In this document: positions 22,871 to 33,811 of the stretch, in pieces
How the letters are laid out: each line of letters opens with the position of its first letter
Numbering within the stretch: position 1 is the first letter of the stretch
NCBI RefSeq assembly: GCF_905171775.1
Contig: NC_053492.1
Location: 324,389,645-324,453,644, forward strand
Direction of reading: 5' to 3'
From: Rana temporaria
Lineage: Eukaryota > Chordata > Amphibia > Anura > Ranidae
Length of the DNA stretch: 64,000 nt
Notes under the pieces: generated by a model
Seen by the model: the letters and a program-made list of their open reading frames with translations, nothing else
Told to the model about the DNA's origin: nothing
Database searches by the model: none
Made by a program: the position numbers and the translations under genes

Positions 22871-23621
22871 CCTCTTTCCCACCGCGCCATAGACAAAAGA
22901 CGTCTACAGCGCGGTGGAGTTATTCTGGGAGGACGTCCCTGGGACGTCCTCCCAGAATCCTTCACTCGCGCGCCCCCCGGCGCATCACAGATCGCGGTAA
23001 ATTGCCGCTGATAGCGGCCGTTTACCACGTGATCGCTCCGACAAATGACGGAGCGATCACTTGTAAACAAACCGGCGTTATGTGATGACGCCGGTTCCTC
23101 CCTCTCCTCTCTGTACCGATCGGTACAGTGTGAGAGGAGAGGGGGGAGAACGGAAGCAGCAGCAGCTGCTGTGGCTGGATCTGTGACAAATGCAGTCACA
23201 GATCCAGCCGTCCATCCCTCCCTGTGCAATACTCTGCAATAACCCCCCCATACTCTGCAATAACCCCCCCATACTCTGCAATAACCCCCCATACTCTGCA
23301 ATAACCCCCCCAATACTCTGCAATAACCCCCCAATACTCCGCAATACCCCGCAATACCTGCTAATATGACAGAGAGGAGATATATATATTTTTTTTTTAC
23401 AGAATTTTCAGTGTTTTTTCTTTTATAGCGCAAAAAATAAAAAACCCAGAGGTGATCAAATACCACCAAAAGAAAGCTCTATTTGTGGGGGGAAAAGGAC
23501 AAAAATTTCAGATGGGCACAATGTTGTATGACTGAGTAATTGTCATTCAAATTGTGAGAGCACCGAAAGCTGAAAATTGATCTGGTTAGGAAGGGGGTTT
23601 AAGTGCCCAGTGGTCAAGAGG
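22871..23621. mobile_element. TTAA-flanked MITE (751 bp) inserted in the CEP290 copy
   Basis: TTAA stands on both sides (22867-22870 and 23622-23625), and the ends are inverted (CCTCTT...CCAC from each side). Removing the element and one TTAA restores the CEP290 reading across the site (Q-Q-K-A-L then S-K-A-L-L). The interior has an inverted GGCTGGATCTGTGAC pair and a short AATAC(T)CTGCAATAACCCCCC tandem array at 23225-23345. It is related to the element beginning at 46172. No transposase is present. Confidence 0.88.
23225..23350. repeat. Short tandem array, unit about 20 bp (ACTCTGCAATAACCCCCC)
   Basis: About six copies of ATACTCTGCAATAACCCCCC with small length changes, inside the TTAA MITE. 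Minus-strand ORFs over it are repeats of G-G-L-L-Q-S-M and not a protein. Confidence 0.85.
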
Positions 23622-24504
23622 TTAAAGCCTTCTGCTGCTTTTCCTTGTGGGATACTTGGTTCTTCAAGCGTTCCACAAGATTCTTCATTGTTGCCGTTGG
23701 AGCTCTGGTGTTTGCCTCTTTTTGGGCTTCAAGTTCAGTATTCAAGTAATTAATTTCCTTTTCCATCTCAGACACCCCGTGCTCTTAGTGTCTCAGCTTC
23801 ACTCTTAAGGTTTTTGATCTCCATAATGTAATTCTCTTCAAGCCTGGCTTTTTGGTTGTCCAGTTCACTCATTTTAGCCAGATGTATCTGCTTCTGGTAC
23901 TCCAGTTCTGCGGTGGAATTCTTCAGTTTGCTGGAGAGGGCAGACAGGGGGTTGTCTTGTTCAGCCACTGTCTGCTCCATGTCTTCTAAGCGCAGTAAGT
24001 AAGCTGTGGATGGCACTTCCAGAGTGAGTCTCTTCACAAGCTCCAGAGCAGCCTCAAATTTGCTAAGTGAGGCATCTGAATGTACATCCAGCTTCAGATG
24101 TAGCGCTTTAAGATCCTCTGCATGCTTTTTTGCACTCTCTTGCTGTTCCTCTCATGCTTTTGCTAGAAGATGTTGATATTTCTTAACAACTTCTTCTTTT
24201 TGATTAAGTCGAGCTTGCATATTCTCAATTGTTTGATGAGCAACTTTTAAGGCCTGGCACATCCCTGAATCCTCTTATTTTTGGTTAAACTCGGATAGCA
24301 GCTTCTCTCTGTCTATGACTGCAGGTATTCGCAATCTCAGTTCATTTATCACTTTGTCACGACTCAAAACATTTTGCTCAGCTGTCCAGAGGAGAGCTCC
24401 TTTTTCTTTAACTTTCATATGTTGGTGAACCCACACACTTGTCACATATTCCCTCCCCCCCCCCTCACATGCTACACACCAGATAGTAGAAAAAACACAC
24501 TTAC

Positions 24505-24910
24505 CTGTCCTCAAGGGCGGCTGAACCGAGTCATAGCCTGGCATTCCCTCCACTTGCACCCTGGTAAGGCAGCGGGCAACAACCTCCTCGTCAGGAGTGA
24601 GACGGACCCTGGAGGCAGGTCCACCACCAGTGCCCCTGGCATGGCTCGCCATGAGAGCCATCTTTTCCTTAACCTTCCGGCGAAGATCATTTATCTTCTT
24701 GCCAATATCTTTGGGCCTCCTTGCCTCATTGCCCACGGCATTTACCTGGTCCGTGATCCTCTGAAGGATCTCGTCCCTTCTGCCCTTGCTGGTATTCTTT
24801 CTACGGGCCCCATAGAGGTGATCATAGTACCTCTCCATGGCAGCAAGTATTATGCCTTTCTCCTCTGGAGAGAAATTCTTTTTGCGGTTCCTAGAACGCT
24901 CGGCAGACAT
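24505..24910 (-). CDS. Harbinger-type NAIF1/Myb-like protein, first coding exon
   Basis: The minus-strand ATG at 24908-24910 opens M-S-A-E-R-S then a Myb/SANT-like domain. It reads F-S-P-E-E-K-G-I-I-L-A-A-M-E-R-Y-Y-D-H-L-Y-G, then R-R-D-E-I-L-Q-R-I-T-D-Q-V-N-A-V, and ends in I-N-D-L-R-R-K-V-K-E-K. This is the NAIF1-like DNA-binding domain that accompanies Harbinger transposases and helps them bind DNA and enter the nucleus. A clean splice donor, G|GTAAGTG, ends the exon at 24505. The long frame that continues into the CEP290 copy is a chimera of exon, intron and pseudogene. No transposase is present. The exon itself has no stop, so it could be recently decayed or part of a larger spliced gene. 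Confidence 0.7.
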
Positions 24911-25560
24911 GTCTCCAATCAGTGCAAAAGTAAAGCCACCACAATCCACCAAACCAAACCAAACAGGTGTACTTTTGCACTCGACGGGCGCATGTCTGGG
25001 CGTATTTATGCCCTGGGCGTAAACAGTGGGCCGGCGTAACTCAGGAATAACGCCAGGCGTAGTTGTGAACATGCGCAGAGTGGCGCGGGACATGCGATCA
25101 CGTGACGGCGCATGCGCTGTCCGTTCGGCCCTTCATTTGCATGGGGTCACGGTTCATTTAAATGGATCACGCCCACTTCCTTCCTACTTTGAATTACGCC
25201 GACTTACGCCAACTAATTTACGCTCCGCCGGCGCAAAAATGGACGCTTCTGATTAGAGAATACGGAGCTTGCCTCTCTAAGTTACGTCGGCGTAAGGCAT
25301 CCGAGACAGGACCGGGAGCTGTGTGTTTATACACACAGCTACCGGTCCCTGCTTTGTAATGAGCGATCGCGTGTGCCCGCCGGGCACGCGCACGGGAGTC
25401 GGGGGCGAGCGGGGGGCGCGCGCGCCCCTAGTGGCCTGCGAGAGAGCCGACGTAGAACTTACGGGCTCTCGCGCAGGAGAGCCAACCTGCCACCGTAGAA
25501 TTACGGCGGCAGGTCGGCAAGTAGTAATTAATTATTTTTGTTTTTATTTATATCATTAGT
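24911..25560. mobile_element. GC-rich Harbinger-associated repeat (CGGCGTAA-type motifs)
   Basis: Upstream of the NAIF1-like exon. It is full of ACGCC/GGCGTAA and TTACGTCGGCGTAAGGC motifs in both orientations, as in the MITEs at 34471-37149. It probably contains the promoter side and terminal region of a Harbinger-family element. Ends and target duplication were not located. No further gene is supported. Confidence 0.45.
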
Positions 25561-25959
25561 TCTTAATCTTACGTATTTTATTATGCTATATTTAGATGTT
25601 CCCCTCCTTGTCTTTTACTGATGTTATTTCTACAGCAATTATCTTATATTAACCCCACTGCGCTCAAAAAAATGACAAGTGTGAATATCTACCTATATTC
25701 CCTCAAACAATCTGCACAAACATCATCCAGATTGTATTTATAAATGTGGAAATTGTGCTATACCTTAGTGTCCCCCAAAATACCAAATAGCCCCTTACCC
25801 TTCTGCTACCGCTTACCCTCTAATTTTATCTTAAACAATTATAAACAGTTGTACCAATATATAAATAATTATGCAAAAAAATTATTATGCACAAAAAAAA
25901 ACACACCCCTGTTGCACGTGTCAGTTACCCCCCAAATAATAATAATAATAAAAAAAAAA

Positions 25960-26007
<48 letters not shown>

Positions 26008-26009
26008 TT
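25561..26009. other. Probable host intron sequence with a (TA)n microsatellite
   Basis: AT-rich, no gene supported. A pure TA run of about 44 bases spans roughly 25962-26005. Downstream continuity (through the duplicated segment to 33812 and on to the unc93a exon) suggests this is intron of that gene. Confidence 0.5.
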
Positions 26010-26243
26010 AAGTTATGTTTAAAGCGACCCCCAGCATCAAAAAAAAAAAAAATATATAATTTTATTCAAAATGGGGGCTAAAGAATTGTTTGTAGAAGAC
26101 ACTTGAGAACCCATCATGGTCTAAAGATAGTGACTTTATCATCCATTTTTTATGTTTCAATTAAAGCATTATTTAAAATCAATAATCCCACCACATAAAA
26201 TGTTTGCATATCATTTTTAGGCTTTGTAAACGTTCCCTAGCCC
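26010..26243. repeat. 234-bp direct repeat, left copy (target duplication of LINE-D)
   Basis: Starts AAGTTATGTTTAAAGCGACC and ends GTTCCCTAGCCC. The same 234 bases recur at 33578-33811. I saw one difference (A at about 26218, T at the equivalent base near 33787). The left copy ends exactly where LINE-D begins, and the right copy starts right after its A tail. It is therefore best read as an exceptionally long target site duplication. Confidence 0.88.
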
Positions 26244-27953
26244 AGAGAGGGAGGGGCCTCGATTCCCCTCGATTCATCCCCCACATTGTCAGGGCTATAG
26301 CCCGCCGCTGTATGCATCGGCATGGAGACATGAACCCGACCTGAACCCGAGGCCATCACGTGCACCCAGCGTCCAGCAGCTGTTTGCTTTCTGCTTCTCC
26401 ATAGCGTGCGGGCGGGCGGGCGGACTGCCTGACAGCATGGAGGTCTGAGAGCTGAGTCACCACAAGCCGCGGGACGCCACATGTGCCCTTTGCGTCCAGC
26501 CGCCTCCTGCTTCCTCTATATCGTGCGGGCGGGCTGACAGCATGGAAGTTTGATAGCATGGAGGTGTGAGAGCGGAGCGACTACAAGCTGCAAGCACCTG
26601 TCGTGTCCATTGTATCCTCACATCCTGCATCCTCCATCCTCCTCAGCGTGCGGGCTGATCGCACTTCATCTCATGTCACTCATGTCACTCATGCCACGCA
26701 TTTTCGTAGGATGAGCACCAAACTGCAAGTATAACTACAACTACAAGTATAATTACAAGTAAAACAAGTCTACGATAAGCCATAAGCCAGGCGCTCTGTG
26801 TGTCTAGTTACGCTACAGTCAGACCATATTAGTTATAATAGCCATATCAGTTTTTTAAAGCTATACCCATATTCATACCCTGTTTCTTATTTGGCCTAAG
26901 CGTAGGTGTAGCGGGCAAGTAGTCTGTGTCCATAGCAGAGCTGGACGGGTCACAGCAGAGCTATGTGCCCCCTGGATATGGGTCATGAGGGGATATGATG
27001 GAAGAGGAGGGTAAGTGATCGGGAGAGGGACAGGCTGTGTACTTCTGGATGCTGCTTCCGGGATCCCCCGTTCTGTGATGCCCACACATCGTGCCCACTG
27101 TCTGCTATTTGTTATGCCATTGGCTGTGCCCGCTGCTGCCCTCACTGTTGCCCTCACTGTTGCCGCAGTGGTGGAACAGGCCCTGAACAGTTTTTGAGGT
27201 GTGTATGCACTACTAATACCTATGACCCATGATACTTATGATATTTATGATACGTGTGATACTTTCCATACTTTCTATCGGTATTGACCTATATTGATCT
27301 GTCCTGACCCGTGCCAACTCGGCTATTTCCGCTACCGCTGTGCCTGGGGGCCTGGGCAGCGGTGAGCAGGGGCGGTTAGCTGGCTGCCCATTGGCTGCGC
27401 ACTGACCCGACGGCACGACGGCAGTTTGGTGTATAACTAAGTGGCTTTAACCTGGTCTAAGTAGTGCAAATGAATAACTGACTAAATGCTCATACCCACT
27501 TGTCAGGTGACATTCTATGGTGGTGGTGGAGTACACCTCTAGATTTCCACCAAGGTACTCACGTATCTTTATCACCGGAATCAATAGGAAACTGTTGGCA
27601 AGTTCTTTATTTACACCCGCATATACCCATATATAGAACAGTGGGTTTTCACCAGAATATTCGATGCTCTAAGCCTTATTTTGTGTTTTTGCCACCGCTT
27701 CCTTATCCCCTTTTTTGGGAGGTGGTTTTGTAGGGTGTCAACCCCCACATTGGGACTACCAGTTTGTAGATCTGTGGGAGTGTGCAGCGGAGGTCTTCCC
27801 AGCACTGGTAGTAACAAAGGGGCCGGGTGAAGGTAAAAAGGCCATACCAGTCGAATTTTAGTGCGGCCTAATTTTGGTATAGGAGGCCTGTTCACCTATA
27901 GTTAAATCCCTAGCCCGACCCAACAAAAGGGGTATATACAGGACGCTCTTCGC
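26244..27953 (+). promoter_or_regulatory. LINE-D 5' UTR with promoter-like tandem units
   Basis: GC-rich start. Between about 26340 and 26660 there are roughly three diverged units of about 118 bp. Each carries a GCGTGCGGGC segment, then CTGACAGCATGGAGGT and GAGAGC-GAG-GACTACAAGC-like parts. Repeated GC-rich monomers at the 5' end commonly serve as internal promoters of L1-type elements. Here that role is inferred. The remainder (26660-27953) shows no gene. Confidence 0.55.
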
Positions 27954-29003
27954 ATGAGTCTAAAAATGAGGGGGAGATCGGGGAGAGGAGCAACGGCAAA
28001 TTTACCCAGAGCTAGCTCGAGCCCCGGATCCATAAGGAAATATATACTACAGGAGGGTGGAAAAGCCAGCCCAGGTAATAAGGCAGGAGCTAAAATACAC
28101 ACGGATTCGGCTAGTTTGCTGAGAGAGGAATTAGAGGACGACGGGGAAATGGAAACAAGACAAAAAAAGCAACAAATCACTAAAGGGGAGATGGCAGAAA
28201 TGTTAGCAAATATGGAACTTAGACTGGAATCCTCTATAAAAGGGGAAATAAACAGTCTACGGGAGGACATGAAGCATATGCTGGAAAGAGAGGAGGAAGT
28301 AGAAGAAAGAATGGATAGCCATAGCTCAGAATTAAAAGAGTTAAAGAAACAAGTGGAAGACCTATGTAAAGAACAGAGATACATGAGATATAAAATCGAA
28401 GATCAGGAGAATAGGAATAGAAGAAAGAACATAAGGATTAGAGGCATACCGGAACAGCAAGGAGAAGAAAATCTACAAGAACAAATGGATGAGATATTTG
28501 GTCATATGCTGGGAAAAAAAGACGCCCCAAGTAAAATTAAGTTTGAAAGGATACACCGGATTAGAAAGCCACCAGAGGTGGTGGCAGAGGCACCAAGAGA
28601 CGTGATAGCTAGATTTCACAATTATCAAGACAAGGAGCAGATAAACAGTTATATGAAAATGAATCAACCGACTAAATATCGAGAGACCAGCTTACAGATC
28701 TTCCCAGATCTAGCAGGAGAAACGCTATCCCGTAGAAGAATCTTGAAGCCACTACTGGAGCTTCTTAGATCAAAAAATATACAGTACACATGGGGGTTCC
28801 CGGCTTGCTTGACAGGTCGTAAGGAGGGTCGATCGGCAACATTAAGATTTCCAGAGGATACTCCTAACTTCTGTAAAAGAATGGATATAGAACTAATCGA
28901 GATTCCAGGATGGTGGGAGAAACAAGAGCAAAGAGATAACTCAGAGGAAGCACAGGAATGGCAGCCGGTCTGGAAGAGACCACCGGGCAGAAAGAAAATG
29001 TAG
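27954..29003 (+). CDS. LINE-D ORF1 protein (349 residues), intact
   Basis: This is an L1 ORF1-type nucleic-acid chaperone that coats its own RNA in a cytoplasmic particle. A basic, low-complexity N-terminus (1-60) precedes a coiled coil (about 75-145, many E-E-x-x-x-R/K heptads). An RRM starts at N-R-R-K-N-I-R-I-R-G-I-P (about 158) and contains R-I-H-R-I-R-K-P. The C-terminal domain reads F-P-D-L-A-G-E-T and Y-T-W-G-F-P. The ATG at 27954 is the first in frame; a second follows three codons later. Length is in the usual range (about 300-370). The spacer to ORF2 is 464 bp and in places nearly all purine. Confidence 0.9.
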   Translation: MSLKMRGRSGRGATANLPRASSSPGSIRKYILQEGGKASPGNKAGAKIHTDSASLLREELEDDGEMETRQKKQQITKGEMAEMLANMELRLESSIKGEINSLREDMKHMLEREEEVEERMDSHSSELKELKKQVEDLCKEQRYMRYKIEDQENRNRRKNIRIRGIPEQQGEENLQEQMDEIFGHMLGKKDAPSKIKFERIHRIRKPPEVVAEAPRDVIARFHNYQDKEQINSYMKMNQPTKYRETSLQIFPDLAGETLSRRRILKPLLELLRSKNIQYTWGFPACLTGRKEGRSATLRFPEDTPNFCKRMDIELIEIPGWWEKQEQRDNSEEAQEWQPVWKRPPGRKKM

Positions 29004-29467
29004 GGAGAGATAGAAAGGGGATGAAAGGAAAAGGGAATGGGAAGGGGAAAAAAAAAAAAAAAAAAAAGGAGAGGGACAGAAGAAGGGAAGAAAACATATA
29101 ATATAAGGAGCAATCTGTTTTTCTGGATCACATAGGTGGGGTAGCTTAGGCTGGGAAGCTCTGGAGGGATGGAGTTGGAGGGAGGGGGCACGAGTGGGCA
29201 GGGTGATTAGTTTCTGCACTCTCTTAGAGCTCAACCTCGAGGAGGAGAAGCCGGGGGGCGGGAAAAGGAAAGGAGGGCCATGGCCAATGGTCTTTGAGAG
29301 ACCAGTAATTCCTCCAAGGGTAGGGAGGGAGGGGAGGGAGGAGGGGGGGAAGGGGGGAGTGGGAGGGAAGTAAAGGGGGGGTAGATTGGGGGGGAGTAAG
29401 GGGGGGTTGGGTAGAAGGGTGGAGGGTACCTCAGAAATATATGAATTAGCCAGAGTATTTACAAAAA
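29004..29467 (+). other. LINE-D ORF1-ORF2 spacer, purine-rich
   Basis: Almost entirely A/G in 29004-29100, with a run of about 19 A near 29049. G-rich in 29320-29420 (many GGGGGG runs). Minus-strand ORFs here encode poly-F/poly-P and are composition artefacts. Confidence 0.6.
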
Positions 29468-32400
29468 ATGTTGGAGGTAAACATAATATCTTATAACGTG
29501 AGAGGCCTAAATGCACCCATCAAACACGCAAATATAGTGAAGGAGCTTAGTTTACTGAAGGGGGATGTGATTATGTTGCAAGAGACCCATCTTACCACAG
29601 AAGCAAATCGTAAAAATATGACACAATATTATCCAATGTGGTTTTTTGGAGACTCCCCAATCAGTCGAGCGAAAGGGGTCGCCATTGGCTTTGCTAAGGA
29701 GATCAGGTATATAATAGATGAGAGAAGGGTAGATCCAGAAGGTAGATATTTGTTCCTGAGAGGAAAACTGAATGGAGAAGAGATATCACTGGCAAACATA
29801 TACTCCCCAAATAAAAATCCTATACGTTATGCTATGAAAACGATAACGGAGTTCATGGAGTTTAAACGGGGAATGGCTATAATAGGGGGGGATTTTAATT
29901 TTCATGTGGACCCAGACTTGGATAGTACGTCGCGTGCACAGGGGATCGGAATGGCGTGGAGAAACAAACTGAAAAAAAAACTCCATCAGCTTCAATTAGT
30001 GGATGTATGGAGGACACAACACAAACAACAGCAGGAGTTTACATTCCGTTCCCCAATGCACGAGACCTACTCAAGGATTGATTTTTTTTTGGTGGAACAT
30101 AGGATGTTGGAAAAAATAAGTGATTCCAGTATAAGTGTAGCAACTTTCTCCGATCATTCTCCCATCTCAATGCGACTTAAAATAGGAGAGAATCGGGCAA
30201 ATAAGATGAATTGGAGGCTTAATGAAGATCTCCTGCATGACAAAGATATAGAAATCAGTATAAGAAAGGAATTGGAGGAATTTTTTAAAATAAACTCGAC
30301 AGAGGACGTCTCGGAGGCTATAGTCTGGGACACGCATAAGGCATACGTACGGGGAGCATTGATTAAGATCGGGGCGGAAAAAAAAAGAAAAATTAGGGAG
30401 AACAGATTAACTCTTACAAAAGAAATTTATAAACTAGAACAGCAACACAAACAAGACAGAAATAAAGAAACTCTGCTAAAATTAAACATTAAGAGAGAAG
30501 AGTTAAGAGAGACAATAGAACAAGAAACCAGAAGTACATTTAACCAAGTAAAGAAAGAGAGGTACCTATGGGATAATAAACCAGGGAAACATCTAGCAAA
30601 GTTATTACAAAAGAAAAAAAATCTTAACTTTATAGAGAAAATACAAACAAGTCGGGGGGAAGTAGCATATAAATCTAGTGAAATAGTAGAGAGCTTTAAG
30701 GAGTATTATGAAAAACTGTATTCAATTAATAAACAGGAAACTCAGGAAGAGCAAAGTGTAAAGGAAAAAAAAAACATATGAATTTCTAAAGGAAATAGAG
30801 TGGGAGGAAATATCTGAAGAAAATCTTAATAAGCTTGAAGCTCCGATATCTGAAGGAGAAATTAGAGACATAATCAAAAACGTACCAAACGGTAAGAGCC
30901 CAGGACCGGATGGTCTAACGGTGTTATATTACAAAAAGTTTGTCGACATTCTGGCCCCGAAAATGTGCTCGTATTTTAATGGCTTAGGAGATAAGTGGAA
31001 TATGAGTAAAGAAGCCATTGAAGCTACTATCACTCTAATCCTGAAAGAGGGGAAGGACAGCACATTATGCACAAATTATAGACCGATTTCCCTATTGAAC
31101 TGTGACACCAAGATCTTTTCCAAAATTTTAGCAGAAAGAATGAAGGGTATAATGAAGGACCTGATCCATACCGACCAGGTGGGGTTCGTACCAGGACGGG
31201 AGGGGAGAGATAATGGGATAAGGTCGTTGTTAGCCATTCAGAAAATTAGGGACGGTGGTGCCCCAGGCCTACTCTTATCAGTAGACGTGGAAAAAGCATT
31301 TTATAGAGTGGCCTGGGGCTTTATATATAAGACGCTAGAGAGAATAGGAATAGGGCCAAAAATGTTAAACTGGATTAAAGTATTGTATAACAAACCGGTT
31401 GCTAGAGTAAAAATCAACGGGACTCTTTCAGGGAGGTTCGAACTTTTTAACGGCACAAGACAGGGGTGTCCCTTGTCTCCCCTTTTGTTTGTCCTAGCAT
31501 TAGAGCCACTCCTAAGGAGTATAAGGGAGAAACCAGACATAAAAGGCATAGAAGTAGGACAGGATGAACACAAACTCGCGGCATACGCGGATGACATCCT
31601 GTTCTACTTAACACGCCCAAGAACAACGTTACCAAATTTACTAAAACTAATGAAACAATATGGAGAGTTGTCCAATTATAAAATGAACCCAACCAAATCT
31701 GAAACTCTATATTAATATAACTAAGAAAGATCAAAATACCTATCAAAAGGAGTTTCCATTTGTTTGGGGGAAAAAGATAATAAAATATCTAGGGATAAAA
31801 ATAGCTATCTCAAAAGATGGGATATATAAAGAAAATTTTGCACCTTTACTGGAGGAAATTAAAACAGAAGTGAGCAGACTTTCCGCTGGACAGGTATCCT
31901 GGGGGGGGGAGAATGAATATTTTTAAGATGGTAATTCTACCAAAAATCATGTATAAGATACAGATGTTACCGATTGCTTTACCGCAGTGGTATCTTAAGA
32001 CCCTACAAACGATCTTATTAAAATTCGTTTGGCAGGGCAAAAAAGCGCGTATCAGCTGGGCAACTTTAAAAAAAAATAAGACACAAGGGGGATGGGGAGC
32101 ACCGGATATTCAAAGCTACTATGAAGCAGTAATACTCACTAGAGTGATAGATTGGATTAGGGACACCAAGCAAAAAAGATAGGTAAGCATGGAATACGAG
32201 TTGAGTAAAGCCAGTTTAGGGAGTATTATTTGGATTCCTGAAAAATATAGGGAGTTAGATAAACAATCACATAACATTACACGGCACGCTATCAAAGTCT
32301 GGGACAGAGTCCATAAGAGGGAAAAATGGGACTTTAACTCACCACTTATACCACTAAAGGATTCAAGATACTTTGCACCTGGGTTAGAGAAAAATTTTGG

Positions 32401-33274
32401 GAAATGGATCAAGAAAAAAAATGCTCAGTTGAGGGATGTCATGACGCAGGAAAAATTAGGTACCTACGAAGAATTAAAGGAGAGAGGGGAGATAATAGAC
32501 ATAAACAAATGGCGGTATGGCCAGCTAAAACACTTTTATGAATCTCTCCCACAGCCACACAGATCGATGGAAAATCTTCGCCCCCTAGAGAGAATTAGTC
32601 AGGAGGATCGCGGGAAAGGAGTCATTTCTAAAATATACAAATCCTTAATAGAAGTGGGACACATGGACATTCCACCATATATCAAAAAATGGGAGGAAGA
32701 ACTGGGATATTCCCTGAGTCTTCCTGAAATAAAACAAATATGGAGAAGAGTGTTCACCTCGTCAGTTAACAGTAAGATAATCGAATTAAATTACAAATGT
32801 CTGACGCGATGGTATATTACTCCAGACAAGGCCCACAAAATCAAGAAGGAGGCCTCAGAATTGTGTTGGCGAGGATGTAGACAGACCGGAGACATGTCGC
32901 ATATATGGTGGCAGTGTCCTAAAATTAAGCAGTTCTGGAGAAGGATTAGACAGCTTATTACTAAAGTAACAGATATAGAGATACCAGATGACCCATGGGG
33001 CTGTTTAAACCAAATGATTAGAATTTCAACGAAACAATATAAAAAAAGTATTTTACCCCATCTATTGACAGCTGCCAAAAGCCTAATAGCCAGCCATTGG
33101 CAAGACAAGGAAAGCCCCACCATTAAAGAATGGTTTAACAAAATAAACTACACTCAAAACCTAGAGCTCCTAAGGTTTAGCGATACAGATGGTTTGGAGG
33201 AATACGCTAAGACATGGTCGAAATGGTTGGAGTTCAAACACTCTATGGTATTTGCAGAGTTGATGGGTGCATAG
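29468..33274 (+). pseudogene. LINE-D ORF2 (endonuclease + RT), four reading-frame breaks
   Basis: Endonuclease motifs: Y-N-V-R-G-L-N (29493), Q-E-T-H (29580), G-G-D-F-N (29888), Y-S-R-I-D-F (30070) and S-D-H-S-P (30150). RT motifs: G-K-S-P-G-P-D-G (30892), R-P-I-S-L-L-N (31081), S-V-D-V-E-K-A-F-Y-R-V (31279; the second D of the usual K-A-F-D is Y), G-T-R-Q-G-C-P-L-S-P (31454) and Y-A-D-D (31585). The C-terminal motif C-W-R-G-C-x7-H-I-W-W-Q-C is at about 32863-32917. Breaks are an A10 tract near 30772, a shift near 31712, a G8 tract near 31902 and a TAG at 32180. Two breaks in homopolymers could be consensus errors. Confidence 0.9.
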
Positions 33275-33577
33275 GGCACGGGATAGGTCGATGTAAGAAG
33301 TTCTATCTGTTCATGGCAGAATACGACTCAAGTATGCAACAAGAAGATTGATTATAAGATATAGAAAAGTAAAAGGAGGTACTGGGGGTGGGGAGGGGGG
33401 CGAGGAGGGAAGGGGGGGGAAATAATCTGTTTATTTAAAAAAAAAAAAAAAAAGAAGAGAAAAATTCCACACATGATGCGAAACCAGAAGGAGACTTGTG
33501 GGGCAAATGAAAGGCGGGAAAGGCCCGTCACCTTCCTCCAGAAAATGGTTAAGTCTGAAGTGGAAAAAAAAAAAAAA
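33275..33577 (+). other. LINE-D 3' UTR and A tail
   Basis: Non-coding, with G runs at about 33385-33420 and A runs at about 33437-33454 and 33564-33579. The last run merges with the start of the right 234-bp repeat, so the exact junction is uncertain by a few bases. Confidence 0.75.
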
Positions 33578-33811
33578 AAGTTATGTTTAAAGCGACCCCC
33601 AGCATCAAAAAAAAAAAAAATATATAATTTTATTCAAAATGGGGGCTAAAGAATTGTTTGTAGAAGACACTTGAGAACCCATCATGGTCTAAAGATAGTG
33701 ACTTTATCATCCATTTTTTATGTTTCAATTAAAGCATTATTTAAAATCAATAATCCCACCACATAAAATGTTTGCATATCATTTTTTGGCTTTGTAAACG
33801 TTCCCTAGCCC
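33578..33811. repeat. 234-bp direct repeat, right copy
   Basis: Second copy of the segment at 26010-26243, immediately after the LINE-D tail. Downstream the sequence continues into the intron preceding the unc93a exon, while the left copy is preceded by the (TA)n tract. Collapsing the copies gives a continuous intron. Confidence 0.88.

Larger units (their letters stand above)
22553..24420 (-). pseudogene. CEP290: Processed (intronless) copy of an internal part of CEP290
   Basis: CEP290 is a large coiled-coil protein of the ciliary transition zone. Read on the minus strand, the segment follows the vertebrate protein over about 350 residues. In order it shows L-S-R-D-K-V-I-N-E-L-R-L-R, N-M-Q-A-R-L-N-Q-K-E-E-V, M-E-Q-T-V-A-E-Q-D, E-A-N-T-R-A-P-T-A-T-M, Q-Q-I-V-D-R-Q-T-K and K-L-K-E-A-L-K-T-S-K-A-R-E-N. 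This corresponds to roughly residues 1490-1850 of the human protein, recalled from memory. That stretch is split by several introns in the gene but is continuous here, so it arose from mRNA. In-frame stops near 24275 and 24153, a frameshift near 23775 and an inserted MITE kill it. Both ends are truncated. Confidence 0.92.
26244..33577 (+). mobile_element. LINE-D: near full-length L1-clade element, 7334 bp
   Basis: Order: 5' UTR with tandem units (26244-27953), intact ORF1 (27954-29003), 464-bp spacer, ORF2 (29468-33274), 3' UTR and A tail (to 33577). It is flanked by the 234-bp duplication. The repeats are nearly identical, ORF1 is intact and ORF2 has only four breaks, two of them in homopolymers. 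It is thus young, and possibly intact if those two are assembly errors. Confidence 0.9.

Noticed and set aside
22867..23469. A 200-codon minus-strand frame with G-G-L-L-Q-S repeats
   Set aside because: It lies wholly in the TTAA MITE and its 20-bp array.
24275..25093. A 272-codon minus-strand open frame that looks like one protein
   Set aside because: It is a chance fusion: upstream repeat, NAIF1-like exon, its intron past the GTAAGTG donor, then the CEP290 retrocopy.
26010..33811. A 234-bp LTR pair around the element
   Set aside because: The repeats do not begin TG or end CA, the enclosed element is an L1 with an A tail, and the flanks join into one intron when collapsed.
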